64,000 nt of DNA from Dryococelus australis (Eukaryota > Arthropoda > Insecta > Phasmatodea > Phasmatidae): assembly GCA_029891345.1 (NCBI GenBank), contig CM056999.1, positions 28,493,418 through 28,557,417 on the forward strand. Direction: 5' to 3'. Made by a program: the position numbers and the translations under genes. Positions 22,681 to 33,376 of this stretch are shown piece by piece. How positions within the stretch are numbered: position 1 is the stretch's first letter; each line of letters opens with the position of its first letter. The notes below the pieces were generated by a model. The model did not search any database and had not been told where the DNA came from. It saw only the letters and a program-made list of their open reading frames with translations.

Positions 22681-24544
22681 AAGATGCAGACAAGTGATGT
22701 ATATCAAGTTGGTGGTCACCATGGAGTAGTAGTATGCAGGAGAAGACAAGTTGTGACGTAGATGAAGCCGCTGGAAATAGACGGTTTTATTATGGATGCT
22801 CTACCCGCCATCTGGACTTTATCCCAAAACATTGTGTTTATGTTAGTATGACGCTGTGAGGAGGGGTACTTTCGTAGTATTAAGTGTTTGACAAAGTGGA
22901 TGATAAATAAATAAATAAATATTATAATTTACGTGTGAAGTTTCACTAATTTATTATTGGTTTGGCTTAGTGCAATCAAATAATTTCCTCATAAAAACTA
23001 CTGACCGTGTGTGTGGTACCGGGGCCCAGAGTTCGGTTATGGGCGACAATATGCACGTGTTTTAGATACAGTGCTCATATATCTGGATTTGTGGAAAACT
23101 ATTGTTTGAATAAATTATTCAATAAAGTATAACAAGCATGCTACCGTTGTCGTATAATGTAGCGCAGGTTACGTATCAGTAATGAGTCCAACAAAACTTC
23201 TACCAGCAGCCTAGCTGAATTTATGGAATGCAAAGTGTTCTTGAGCCACGAATAAATAATTATTTGCTGGCATTTATATATAAATTCCTAACACTGACAA
23301 GACCCGAGAGGTTTGTTTCCAATATGACTTTATCTCTTTTATACACATTTGTTAATATAGAAAATTGTTTCTGGTAGATAAATTCGAATCCGATTTTAGT
23401 TATTCCTACTTTTTATATTACATTAGTTCTCTGTTCTGATACAATTTTACCTGTGGTACATAAGAAAATCACAGAAATTAAAATTTTTTAATGTATTGTC
23501 TGCACTGGACAATTAAGTAACTGTTCAGAAGGAAAAAAGGGGAGGGTTGACAGGAGACATTTCTGGATAATTTTATTACTTATATCTACAAAAGTTTTTA
23601 ATTTTTCTCCAAAAGTGCAATTTAGTACCAAGGGATTAGTAGCCACAATTTTAATTCTGCCCAACAAGCTAAAATATTCCACGTTTGGAGGGAAAACTAC
23701 AAAAAGATATTATTTCTATAAATACACTTTTAGGGATAGTAAATTAACCACCCTATGGTTAGGTTAAAATGTGTGAAAACTTATTCACCAGCTTTTTAGG
23801 TTACTTTGGGCAGTTTTATTAGATTAGGATACACTGTTGAATTACAATGGGTGAAAGGTGCATGCACTGCAATGATATCGATAACAAGTTCACATATACT
23901 AACCACTGCCAAAGTGGTCCACAAACGCACTTGTGACAAAATGTATTTGTTGTTACGTACTAACTTGTGCAATTATTATTTTTAGTGTGAAATAAATTCT
24001 CCTCTACATATATTAAAAAATATTCAGTGTCAATATATCAGAACCACATTGCGGAAACTTGACAAATGAACATCCCCTAAAAAAAAAAAGCAATGTCGCT
24101 AGCAGCAGATTATTCAGCTGAACCTGTAATGCTGCTTGCAGCAGTAACCGCCACTAGATCTGAGGCGGCGCTTCGGCCTCACATATTGCATTATTAAAAA
24201 TGTTTTACAAATAACTCGACATTCATATTATGCAGTTTACCTGCATTTATAAAAATGGGAGGAAAAAATTAGAAAATTTCATTTTTCAGATATAAAAATA
24301 ATGCTGTCACCCTGGTATTTTCTGTCATCTGAATAAACCAAAAATAAGTTGAGAGATGTGTATTTCATTTAATAGACGAGATATATATTTACATTAATGT
24401 GAGACTTGCTGTATGTATTCAGTCAGAGCACATCACATTTAAAAACATTTCATTCTATTCCAGTTTTTGTGTTAGTCTTTGGTCATTAATCAAAAAGTTG
24501 TTCATGATACTACGAGATTTAGGATTCGCTTAACAGCTAAGAAT

Positions 24545-24715
24545 TTCAGTGTTGATGAGGGTGAAGTGAAGTGGATATAGCGCAACAATGAAATGTAATG
24601 GTGGTGGAAACCGCAGAACCCTGAGAAAACCAACCATCCAGTGCCAACACCCGTCATGTTTCCCACGTGCGAACATACAGGGCGACCTCGCCAGGAATAA
24701 AATAGTTTTCATAGA
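24545..24715 (+). repeat. SINE-like dispersed repeat (S1), copy 1
   Basis: Shares the order 'gtggaaa..g.agaacCCTGAGAAAACCaaccat', 'catgtttcccacgtgcgaacat' and 'gcgacctcgccaggaat' with copies at 42235, 55245 and 63590. The most diverged of the four. Confidence 0.5.
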
Positions 24716-26593
24716 AACACAACGATGCCATATTTAACAGCTGTTAATGTACGCAAAAAATAAACGCAGTTTAAATACACTGCCACAAACTACCTGTGCA
24801 CACACACACATACGCACACATACATATATATATATATATATGCACACCCAACTACATTAATATTATGGTAAATAATACAGTGCTCGTATTGAAACTGTTT
24901 AAACTTCTAATGCACCTGTATGTCAAATTCAGCCGTTGTGGACACTACAATTCTTACTACAACAGGAACAAACTCCTCACGTGAACATGTAGATTGAAAA
25001 GTGGGGCGTGGCTGGGCCAAGAGGGCAGTTTACTTTGGGACTTGCCAGTTAACAAAACTTCATTTTTTACTTGCCTCATATACAGTCTATAAAGTATTCT
25101 ATGAATACTTTACCATTAAATCCCTTTCACCAATACCCATATGCAATTAAGTTAAATTGAGATGGTTCACAACCAAACTTAATATTTTATGAAATTTTCA
25201 AAGGTGCCAAAAGGCATCCACCTATCCTTCCCCAAGTTGAAGTTTTTGTTTTGCTCCTGAACAACATAACTATTCAGCATAAAAACAGAGGCAGAAAAAT
25301 AGATGATACATTTTAAACTACACGAGCATTAAATATACAATGCAGGTAAAACTTTCCAGTGATGATGTTTTTGTTTTTGACTTCCATTAAAGCGCCCACA
25401 TACAGTGTTTGAGCAGAATTGCAGTGTGTTTGATATTCACATTTACTAACGAAACTAGCGAATGATTTACAGTGCACTGCCTATTTACTATATTAACATA
25501 TATTTCAAGTGAGGAAAGGTGGGTAATTTTAAAACATGATACACTTAAGAAAATAACATTTTGAAACTCTGCAATAGTATAGCTAAAATTGCTTTTCAGT
25601 TGGCCATATCTTAGTATATACTATCAGACACATACAAAACCAACATATTTATTGCACAGAAGACTGATAAAATGACAGCGCCACAGCTAAGGTCCTGTAG
25701 TTATATGTAGCACGACCAAAATGCTGCATGCTTGTTTGGTATCCTGTGTGTGGCAGCGATGGGGCAGTTTCACCCTTTCCATACCCATGTTTCTGTGCCG
25801 CAGAAATCAACTCCAGCTAGGTGGCATATTATGTAATAATTGTCCATATGACTTAATGTTTTTTAAGCCCATTCAATTTATTAAAAATTACAACGTTTCA
25901 GACACAGCCATGTTCGTTTATGAAATTAATCAGTTTAGTTTGATTTTTTTCTCGAAAAATATTGTCTTACTTGGCTATGTTGTGTGTGATTAGTAATAAC
26001 CATATAGGCCTATTACATTTGCAGGTATTTTCTCCTATTTTCCGAAAAGCCCCTATTCTATATAATTACCAAATGAGTGCAGTAAAGCAAAATATAAAGT
26101 TTTAATGGCATATTCTACGCCGCAAAAAAAAAAAGAAGCTAATTTGGATTGTCATGTAAACAAAACTAACCAATTACCATTATCTTGGTTACACGTGTGG
26201 GCGAGATATACTGCAACTTTACTGACATACATAACTGACAACAGAACAGTTTGATATAACAGGATTATATGTTACTGGGTATCTTCAGCTAAATCCATGC
26301 CTATGCCGTTGCACTCTAGTTGTTTCAGGATATAAACAGCTGCTTTTTCACAAGTATCAGACAGCTGTTGTTATATTCGATTTTAGTACGGTTTGAGTTT
26401 TAGCATAACGTTTAAAAGCTCCTATAGTCGCCAGAACATTATTTCGTGACATATTCTCAAGGCAAATATATAGGAAATGGGAAGCATCTCAACCAAAACG
26501 CCGTATACAACACTTCCACGTAAACGTAAATAATTCATTACTTTACATATTAATGGATAAATTTATACCTAGTTAACTGAAAGAAACATATAC

Positions 26594-26597
<4 letters not shown>

Positions 26598-26653
<56 letters not shown>
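26598..26653. repeat. (TA)n microsatellite
   Basis: Uninterrupted alternating ta/at of about 56 bp. Confidence 0.95.
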
Positions 26654-26655
<2 letters not shown>

Positions 26656-26858
26656 TCAAAAAAGGTTGTATGTTAATTTATGTCAATTTTAATATTCTTC
26701 AAAATACACGCGTTGAAGATAGGCTGATACAATGTTTTTGGCCACTATTGATCACGTGACATTTTTACCGGAAAACAACAGTCTAACTCCACGATATGTA
26801 CTGGCTTCACTTGTTAACACTACGCGATAAAGGACATAGCCACCTCCTGGTGGTCACC

Positions 26859-27697
26859 CATCAATATGGCCGTCACCTACCAAAATTGCGGTCGTATACC
26901 AAGCTGTTGACCTCCAATTATGTATAAACAAATGAACGGAAAAATCCAAATGGCGAAATGAGTATTTATGAGGGGAGTGGGGGCGAGGGAGTCAGTGGTC
27001 TGCTGGAGTCGAACAGTGGTGAGCAAATGGTGGTTGTTGGTGGCGGGGGGGGGGGGGGGGCGCCCTTCGGTAATGTGAGTTGGAAAAAAAAATCGAATTT
27101 TTTAATATTTTTAAATTATTTTTTAATGATTAATTTTTAGTAATATTTTTTTGGGAATTTTGGGGATTTTTTTTTAAATATTTCGGATTATAAAGGTAAA
27201 AGGTCAAGGTCGAAGGTTAAGGGTCAAGTTTAGAAGTCATCTGCATACAATATGGCGGATGGGTGATGTCTACCAAGATAGTTGATGGCTAGGTCTGACT
27301 CTAATCCTGGATCCTTTGTATCGATTTGGCATACCCTATACCTATATAAAATATGACCGCCACTGCTCTGACGGTCCTAAGGAAGCCCCCAAATTAATTA
27401 AATTGGGTGAAAATTGGATATCAAAGGCTTCTTTCTATACATGGGTGGCTTCTGCCATGTTTGGGGGCTTCTTTTATTTTTTGAGGGAGAAAAGAGAAAT
27501 TTTAAGGGACAAAGGGAAATTTTTAGGGAAAAAGGGTTATTGTTAAGGTATTTTGGTTGATTTTGAGGGAAAAAAGGAAATTTTCAGGGAAAAATGGGGA
27601 AAAATTGTGGTCCATTCACGTAACAACATGGCGACTCTCCATAATCCGAATTCGATCCCCGATCCCCCTATGCCTCAATCGGCAATTCCCTACTACT
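26859..27697 (-). repeat. Right terminal repeat of element B
   Basis: Reverse-complement partner of 16874-17640. A G-run (27042-27060), 'aaaggtcaaggtcgaagg' at ~27197, 'catacaatatggcggatggg' at ~27243 and the 'cggtcctaaggaagcccccaaatt' stretch at ~27371 mirror the left side. The open frames here (27316-27546 and others) are read-through of the repeat. Confidence 0.75.
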
Positions 27698-27703
27698 TAC
27701 AAT
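27698..27703. repeat. Right 6-bp target duplication of element B (TACAAT)
   Basis: Directly follows ccctactact and is identical to 16868-16873. Confidence 0.85.
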
Positions 27704-28018
27704 CGTTCAAACAAACGTGGTTATGCTGTATGATCCCTGTAACATGTTAATTTCGGTCGTGTTAAGTTTCTAACATAAGTCGTTAGGCAATATGTGGTTC
27801 CAATTTGTGTTTTTTTCACCATATGGTTCTAACATCTGTGATTATGCTGTGAAACCGTTCTAACGTCTGTCTGTCTTTCGAACGAATGTTGGTTCAGAGT
27901 AGTGTATTTCGTCTGAGTGACTGCTCTAACATGTACAGTATTATTACAAAATAATGTAGCAGCATTGTTTGTTGATATGGTGTGAGGTAGACGAGAAGGC
28001 AGGCGCCATTTTTCTTAC
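27704..28018. other. Intron-like unique DNA downstream of the exon
   Basis: No repeat or frame recognised. On the minus strand it begins with the donor gtaagaaaaatgg next to the exon at 28019-28111. Confidence 0.4.
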
Positions 28019-28111
28019 CTGCTGAACTGCGCACTCGGGTAGCAGGTAGATGTGCTCGTTGTGTGGGTAGTAGTGATACTTGGTGGGTTTAGCCAGCCCT
28101 GTCGCCATCGC
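28019..28111 (-). CDS. Internal exon of a host gene (Tyr/His-rich, LLPECAVQQ)
   Basis: On the minus strand an acceptor tgtgttgacag is followed by 93 bp and then CAG|gtaagaaa, a strong donor. The exon is exactly 31 codons and in frame 0 reads A-MATGLAKPTKYHYYPH, then NEHIYLLPECAVQQ, with no stop; a second frame is also open but looks non-proteinaceous. GC content and codon choice contrast sharply with the surrounding AT-rich DNA. The YPHNEHIYLLPEC stretch looks to me like a conserved motif of a secreted Cys-rich arthropod protein family, but this is from memory and the gene is not named. The internal ATG has a good context (gcgATGG), so a first coding exon is an alternative. Neighbouring exons were not found in the window, so introns must exceed what can be recognised here. 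Confidence 0.65.
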
Positions 28112-28344
28112 CTGTCAACACACCACACACAAAACACATTATCAAAAGCTGCTGATCCCAACTAATATCTACTATAATTATGTTAGTCCTCTTCCATACA
28201 TTCACTTTGAGTCAGAGTCATTATTCATGTAAAACTATACGAGATTATAACTTAAGTTTAATGGAACAGAAAACATAACAAAATAACGTTCTTTAAATAA
28301 ATGTATGGTCCAGATAAAACATATAAATTAATAAGGCGTACCAT
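28112..28344. other. Intron-like unique DNA upstream of the exon
   Basis: No recognisable feature; T/G-rich polypyrimidine-poor acceptor region immediately adjacent to the exon on the minus strand. Confidence 0.35.
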
Positions 28345-28800
28345 ATTACAACTTCTTCGCCAAAATTGTTAGGAATCGGTTAATTTTTCTCGAGATATGA
28401 CATAAGAATTCTATTATTTCATGTAAGTCTATCTTTCAAATTGGTGGAGAAAAGAGGCTCTATAACGACATATCCGATGGTTTCAATAGATACTGCCCGC
28501 ATACATAATAAAGTTTAAATATGTTTCGTAGTTTCGTATATTTAGCATAGTTCTACAAAGCAAAATGTTTATATGGCCACCATTTTGAAAAATAAAGTAC
28601 CTCACTCACTCAAGAGATCCTATAAGTATACATGGTCTGCCGTAGTGCTACTTATTTGGCAAATTTGATACGATTTTAATGTTTTTTTCCCGGCGATATG
28701 ACAAAAAATGGTATTTTTCCGTGTAACTGTATTTTACAAAATGGCGAACGGAAGAGACTTTGTAAAGACACATTTTATATTTGGTATAGATACTCTTTAC
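28345..28800 (+). repeat. R285 repeat fragment (~1.6 units)
   Basis: Cores at about 28350 (cgccaaaattgttaggaatc) and 28655 (ttggcaaatttgatacgat), each followed by gatatgacat and 'tttacaaaatggcg' stretches. Cut off by the minisatellite at 28804. Confidence 0.65.
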
Positions 28801-28803
28801 TTG

Positions 28804-29131
28804 CCTAGAGGGGTGCGGAGATGCAGGGAGCCTAGAGGAGGTGCGGAGGTGCAGGGAGCCTAGAGGAGGTGCGGAGGTGCAGGAAGCCTAGAGGAAGTAC
28901 GGGTGTGCAGGGAGCCTAGAGGAGGTGCGGAGTTGCAGGGAACCTAGAGGAGGTGCGGAGGTGCAGGAAGCCTAGAGGAAGTACGGGTGTGCAGGGAGCC
29001 TAGAGGTGGTGCGGAGGTACAGGGAGATTAGAAGGGGTGCGGAAGTGCAGGGAGCCAAGAGGTGGTGCGGGGGTGCAGGGAGTCTAGAGGTGGTGCAGGG
29101 AGCGTAGATGAAGTGCAGGCGTGCAGGGAGC
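28804..29131. repeat. Minisatellite, 28-bp unit x ~12
   Basis: Units start at 28804, 28831, 28859, 28887, 28915, 28943 and onward (cctagaggaggtgcggaggt + gcagggag). The first unit is 27 bp, then a steady 28 bp; later units diverge. G-rich on the plus strand. A 64-codon minus-strand frame crossing it is a repeat artefact. Confidence 0.95.
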
Positions 29132-29267
29132 CAGCCTGAGAGATGTCCTTTCAAAAAACTGACCATCGAAAAATATTAACACCTTGTCAAAGTTAATAAG
29201 GTTAGCACTACCAATGTTAATTAGTTATAAGAGATCAAAGTCTCAGGTAATAATAAATGTAGGTAAA

Positions 29268-29678
29268 GGCTGTTCACAATAAAGTAAGCACTATTGAAAT
29301 CATCCTTAATATGAAGCCACTTCTCCTACTTGCAAATATTTGCATCGGTACGCTGAGTAACATGAGCCCAGTAATGTTGGTAACGATGGAGGGGACATAG
29401 TTCCATATTTTAATGTCGAATTAAAATTGTTGGGTAGTAATTTTGATAAATTAAATTATTTCGTTTGCTTTTTATTGTTATGTTTCTAAGTATAAGAATT
29501 AGCGGATTTATAAAATATTTACTTGTCGAACAATTTCACAGTTTCACCTGACGGGCGCATGAATAAGTGGCAAGGCACATGGCGTGTTAATTTTATATAA
29601 GCCCAAAGGATACACATTGTGCATACAAGTAGAGCTTAAGCAGGGCTTTCAAAATTGCTTAGTTCATTATGAACAGCC
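29268..29678 (-). mobile_element. MITE, CTGTTCACGG family, copy 2 (inverted)
   Basis: Full-length copy of the 9432-9847 element in reverse orientation. Begins ggctgttcacaataaagtaa and ends ttcattatgaacagcc. Internal landmarks (gcatacaagtagagcttaag, tttcacctgacgggc) match copy 1 in complement. Confidence 0.8.
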
Positions 29679-30213
29679 TTTAATGTGAATAGTGAAAGCA
29701 GAGGCAGTGCAGTGTACGCTACTCTCGTCGACAGCAGTGGATGGCTTTGGAAATGCGAAGGGTGTGAGCGTAACATGATCATCACGGACAATGCTTCCGC
29801 TATTATTGACATGAACTGGCAGTTTCTGATCTGCTCAGTCCCTCCAGCTCCAGCTGAAGTGTTCCAGGAAGAGTGAGCAACGCCCACTTCCTTGGACGTT
29901 ACTCAAGCTCGCAGATATGTGGAGCATAGTGTCACGTGCAGACGACAGTGGTAGCGCCGTCCATCAGGCACATGGCGGGCGCTGGCTCGTTGCCAGGCAA
30001 TAAGAGTCAACTGAGCAGGTCTGGAGCACGTGTCTGATTTGCCGCTGAGGGCAGTCTGCGGCCACTTGCCGGGGAAGGCAGGCATGTTATTGGACATTTC
30101 CTGTCCCGTGACGTGTGCACTCCTCCCACTCCCTAGATCTCCGTCGCCTATGCTATTCCCAAACCGCACGGCCTCGTTACCACTACGCCACTCACCAAAT
30201 GTTTCTTATTGAC
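29679..30213. other. GC-rich unrecognised segment between two MITE pieces
   Basis: About 535 bp of clearly higher GC than its surroundings, with open frames on both strands (63 codons at 29685-29876 containing KCEGCERN; 88 codons on the minus strand at 29903-30169). None matches a family I know and no clear splice sites decide a strand. Could be an exon-bearing or captured fragment. Confidence 0.3.
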
Positions 30214-30474
30214 AAGTAAATATTTTACAGATTTGCTCATTTTTACACTTCGATGCATTAAATAAAAAAGTAAGGGAAATAAATAATTTAAGTTATCACA
30301 AATGGTTACCTAACACTTTTTATCTGGCGTCAATATATGGAACTACTTTCCCACGATCGTTAGCAACTTTACTGGGCTAATGTCACTCAGGGCGTCCGTT
30401 TAAATATATGGAGGGAGGAGCAGTGACTTTTTTCAAACGTTCGTTTCAAAGTGCTCACTTCATCGTGAACAACC
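30214..30474 (+). mobile_element. MITE, CTGTTCACGG family, copy 3 (3' part only)
   Basis: Corresponds to about the last 60% of the 9432-9847 copy, same orientation: 'taaatattttacagatttgctcatttttacac' onward to 'gtgctcacttcatcgtgaacaacc'. The left part is missing. Confidence 0.75.
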
Positions 30475-30576
30475 ATCACGTTTTATACACCTTCAAAACA
30501 TTATTGCTGCAACTCTTTCAATCTTAAATGCGTATCTCGATTCATCACATTATTTGATTTTCTTAGAAACCTGAAA

Positions 30577-30578
<2 letters not shown>

Positions 30579-30660
<82 letters not shown>
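30579..30660. repeat. (TA)n microsatellite, ~41 repeats
   Basis: Pure ta run. A G17-type homopolymer lies nearby at ~30925. Confidence 0.95.
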
Positions 30661-30661
<1 letters not shown>

Positions 30662-31084
30662 CATAATATTTCCAAGCCACTAGTTAATTCGGTTAAGAAC
30701 TACTTTTATTGTTCTAGTTAATCTTAAATATACTGAAATCCTTCACACAATTTCTTCAAAACGAACCGAGTTTGATTTTGCGTTTATCTACAAAATAAAA
30801 TTACTGTATTTGCAGTTCTGAAGGATTAAATTGCACTGTCAGGCTGCAGTACTATACAGATATATGTTTGAAAACATATGGACGCTACAGAGACGTTGAC
30901 ATAGTGCCGGGAGTTTTATTTTTGGGGGGGGGGGGGGGGGGAGGAGATTCATACGAGTGGCAGGGAATGTAATGTACTATCAGTAGACTGTATTAGTTGC
31001 ATGGGGAACGTTGCAGAAAGTCGCGACAACCAAAAAATATTAAAAAATGACACTTTCAAAATGTATGTTAGCAACAATAGTACA

Positions 31085-31468
31085 GGCTTTTCACGGTAAA
31101 TTGAACACTTTTGAAGCCCTGCTTAGCATCTGCTCGTTTGCACGTTGTGTATTCTTCCACCTTGTGTAAAATTAACACTGCTATTGGCCAGGTCACTTAA
31201 TGCTTCAGGGAAATGAAACTGGGAACTTATTAGGAAATTAAATACTTTACATATCTGCTCATTTTCCACTCCAGTGCATAAAAAAAACAGGAAGCGTAAG
31301 AAATACATTAAGTTATCACAAATAGTTACCTATCACTTCTTTTTCGACCTCAAGATTCGGAACTACTTAGCACTCAGTGCGCCCATTAAAATATAGGTTT
31401 ATACAAGTAGGAGCAGTGATTTTTTTCTGGGGTTGATTTCGAAAGTGTTCACTTTATAGTGAACAGCT
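31085..31468 (+). mobile_element. MITE, CTGTTCACGG family, copy 4
   Basis: ggcttttcacggtaaattga at the left, gtgttcactttatagtgaacagc at the right; interior aligns with copy 1 with small deletions (384 bp). Confidence 0.75.
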
Positions 31469-32858
31469 TCTTGTTTGTAGTATTCCTATAGCCGAATTTG
31501 CGCGTGACTACAAAACACGTACTATTTTTGTGACCGTTAATAAACAGTTGTGTGGTCGCTATATAGAGTTCGTTTCTTTCCTTTCACCATAAAATTAGCT
31601 GGTAAGGGTACTTATATTTTAGCTAAATATTTTGCAGTGGTTATGAACATTTTTTAATTACTTCAGTGATGCGTTTAAGTTTTCTGGAGAAAATTGAGAT
31701 TATATATGGGGGAGAGACAGAGAGAGAGGTGGCGTGTTCCCTACCACCGATACAATTTTTTTTAATGGTGTAGCCCAATGAGCATTATAATCTTATCTAT
31801 TAATCATAACAAATTTCAACTTGAATTCTAGTCGTATTACTGCTGTCGACTTTTCGCAAAGTACGGTTCTTCGAAGTGTGGTCTGCGAAGCTAGCAGCAC
31901 GCGCGATCTAGCGGTCCGCGTTGCAACTACAAGTAAGTTGAACTATTCACGAGAGAGAGATGGAGACTACCCCTTAAGGCTGGGCTACAATCGCTTTGAC
32001 GCTACAATAACGCTTGACAATAACTCATGAAATCATGGTGAGTAATAACACTGGCTACAATCGACGTAAAACGTTGTCGCGACGCTAAACGTTAAACGCA
32101 ACGAGTTAAAAGTTGGCCAACATTAAAGTCTTTCGTTTAATGTTTAGCGCCAGCCAATCAGAATTCAAGACGTCACAAAAAAGTGAAAACAAATGGTGTA
32201 GACGATTAGAAACAGATGGCACCACTATCGCTGTACCGCTTTATTATGTTAGGAGGCCGTGTACAAAAACTTGGTTTGAGATATTTTTACCGCGCAGGCC
32301 CCCCGTCAGCCGGTGAGATGTACTGGCTTCGTCGTCTGAAAGTGCAAGGAGCGACCTGCAGGTATAAGATCCCTCGCACAAGGTGCAAGCCGGGAAGGGT
32401 ATTTTCCACGATTTTGTCAGCTGGCTGTGCGGACAGCACAGTTTCAGGACTGAAGGAGAAAGAAATGTATTCGACCATGAAACTGCTCGCGATTTTCATC
32501 TGTTCTACAGCACCTCACTACAGTTGTACACCTCACTACAGTCGTCTGCAATAGATATTCCTATGCGGCGCTATTTTGGATGCAAAGGACTTGTTGCTAG
32601 GCTGTTGCTATGGAAGAAGTACAGCAAAATGGCTATTATTCAATTTGAGTAGTTTGATTTGTATGTCCAAGCGTGAATATGTCATTATTTGTGGTGCTTT
32701 AATCACACATATTTTAATGATTTGTTGCATTTCCTCCAGAGAATTTAATTTAACCCCAAAGCTGTAGGTCTGAAATTCCTGTTGCTATCTTGTATCTATA
32801 AGGGCCACACAAAAATAATGTCAAACAACCACATTACTGGCGGTAAAATGTCTGCACT
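31469..32858. other. No recognised gene; GC-richer stretch 31830-32560
   Basis: Contains duplicated ggctacaatcg motifs with acg-rich tails (31984 and 32053), reminiscent of a decayed TIR miniature element, and several overlapping chance frames (32216-32554, 32383-32652). None resembles a known protein. Confidence 0.3.
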
Positions 32859-33376
32859 TGTTTCATGATAGGCAGTGGCTGTAGGTATTAGCAAGTGTTT
32901 CATGATAGGCAGTGGCTGTAGGTATTAGCAAGTGTTTCATGATAGGCAGTGGCTGTAGGTATTAGCAAGTGTTTCATGATAGGCAGTGGCTGTAGGTATT
33001 AGCAAGTGTTTCATGATAGGCAGTGGCTGTAGGTATTAGCAAGTGTTTCATGATAGGCAGTGGCTGTAGATATTAGCAAGTGTTTCATGATAGGCAGTGG
33101 CTGTAGATATTAGCAAGTGTTTCATGATAGGCAGTGGCTGTAGGTATTAGCAAGTGTTTCATGATAGGCAGTGGCTGTAGGTATTAGCAAGTGTTTCATG
33201 ATAGGCAGTGGCTGTAGGTATTAGCAAGTGTTTCATGATAGGCAGTGGCTGTAGGTATTAGCAAGTGTTTCATGATAGGCAGTGGCTGTAGGTATTAGCA
33301 AGTGTTTCATGATAGGCAGTGGCTGTAGATATTAGCAAGTGTTTCATGATAGGCAGTGGCTGTAGGTATTAGCAAG
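32859..33376. repeat. Minisatellite, 37-bp unit x 14 (exact)
   Basis: Fourteen head-to-tail copies of tgtttcatgataggcagtgg + ctgtaggtattagcaag; 14 x 37 = 518 bp exactly. The only variation I see is gtaggt to gtagat in units 6, 7 and 13. Such near identity means very recent expansion or ongoing homogenisation. Confidence 0.97.

Larger units (their letters stand above)
22721..26847. mobile_element. ~4.1-kb insertion in the right arm of B
   Basis: The palindrome partner of this arm is continuous at the corresponding point (~17600-17640), but here arm sequence stops after tggtggtcacc (22710-22720) and resumes after a second tggtggtcacc (26848-26858). The 11-bp repeat looks like a target duplication. 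The insert has no TIRs beyond a few bases, no long open frame, a SINE-like repeat at 24545-24715 and a TA microsatellite at 26598-26653. Its class is unknown; a retroposed sequence or a fragment of larger DNA are both possible. The rest of the 4.1 kb holds nothing I recognise. Confidence 0.55.
16874..27697. mobile_element. Polinton-like palindromic element B (10.8 kb), fossil
   Basis: Left terminus agtagtatggaaatgccgat, right terminus (complement) agtagtagggaattgccgat, flanked by a perfect TACAAT duplication. Same end family as element A. Left arm 16874-~19880 and right arm ~20447-22720 plus 26859-27697 are inverted copies of each other over ~3 kb, around a ~566-bp spacer. Each arm holds TIR sequence, tandem ~118-bp units, and a decayed gene with a C2H2 head followed by a segment resembling the N-terminal part of Polinton/Maverick type-B polymerase proteins. 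A 4.1-kb insertion splits the right arm. Coding parts are broken in several places in each arm. The intact target duplication suggests a younger insertion than A. Confidence 0.75.

Noticed and set aside
22721-22740. Internal AGTAGTAGTATG read as another element terminus
   Set aside because: Resembles the AGTAGTATGG end of B only over nine bases, and no TIR sequence follows; treated as coincidence at the insertion junction.
29685-29876. Host exon containing KCEGCERN
   Set aside because: No convincing splice sites and a comparable frame on the opposite strand; kept only as an unexplained GC-rich segment.
32859-33376. CRISPR-like array of 37-bp repeats
   Set aside because: Units are directly contiguous with no spacers; a minisatellite in a eukaryotic sequence.
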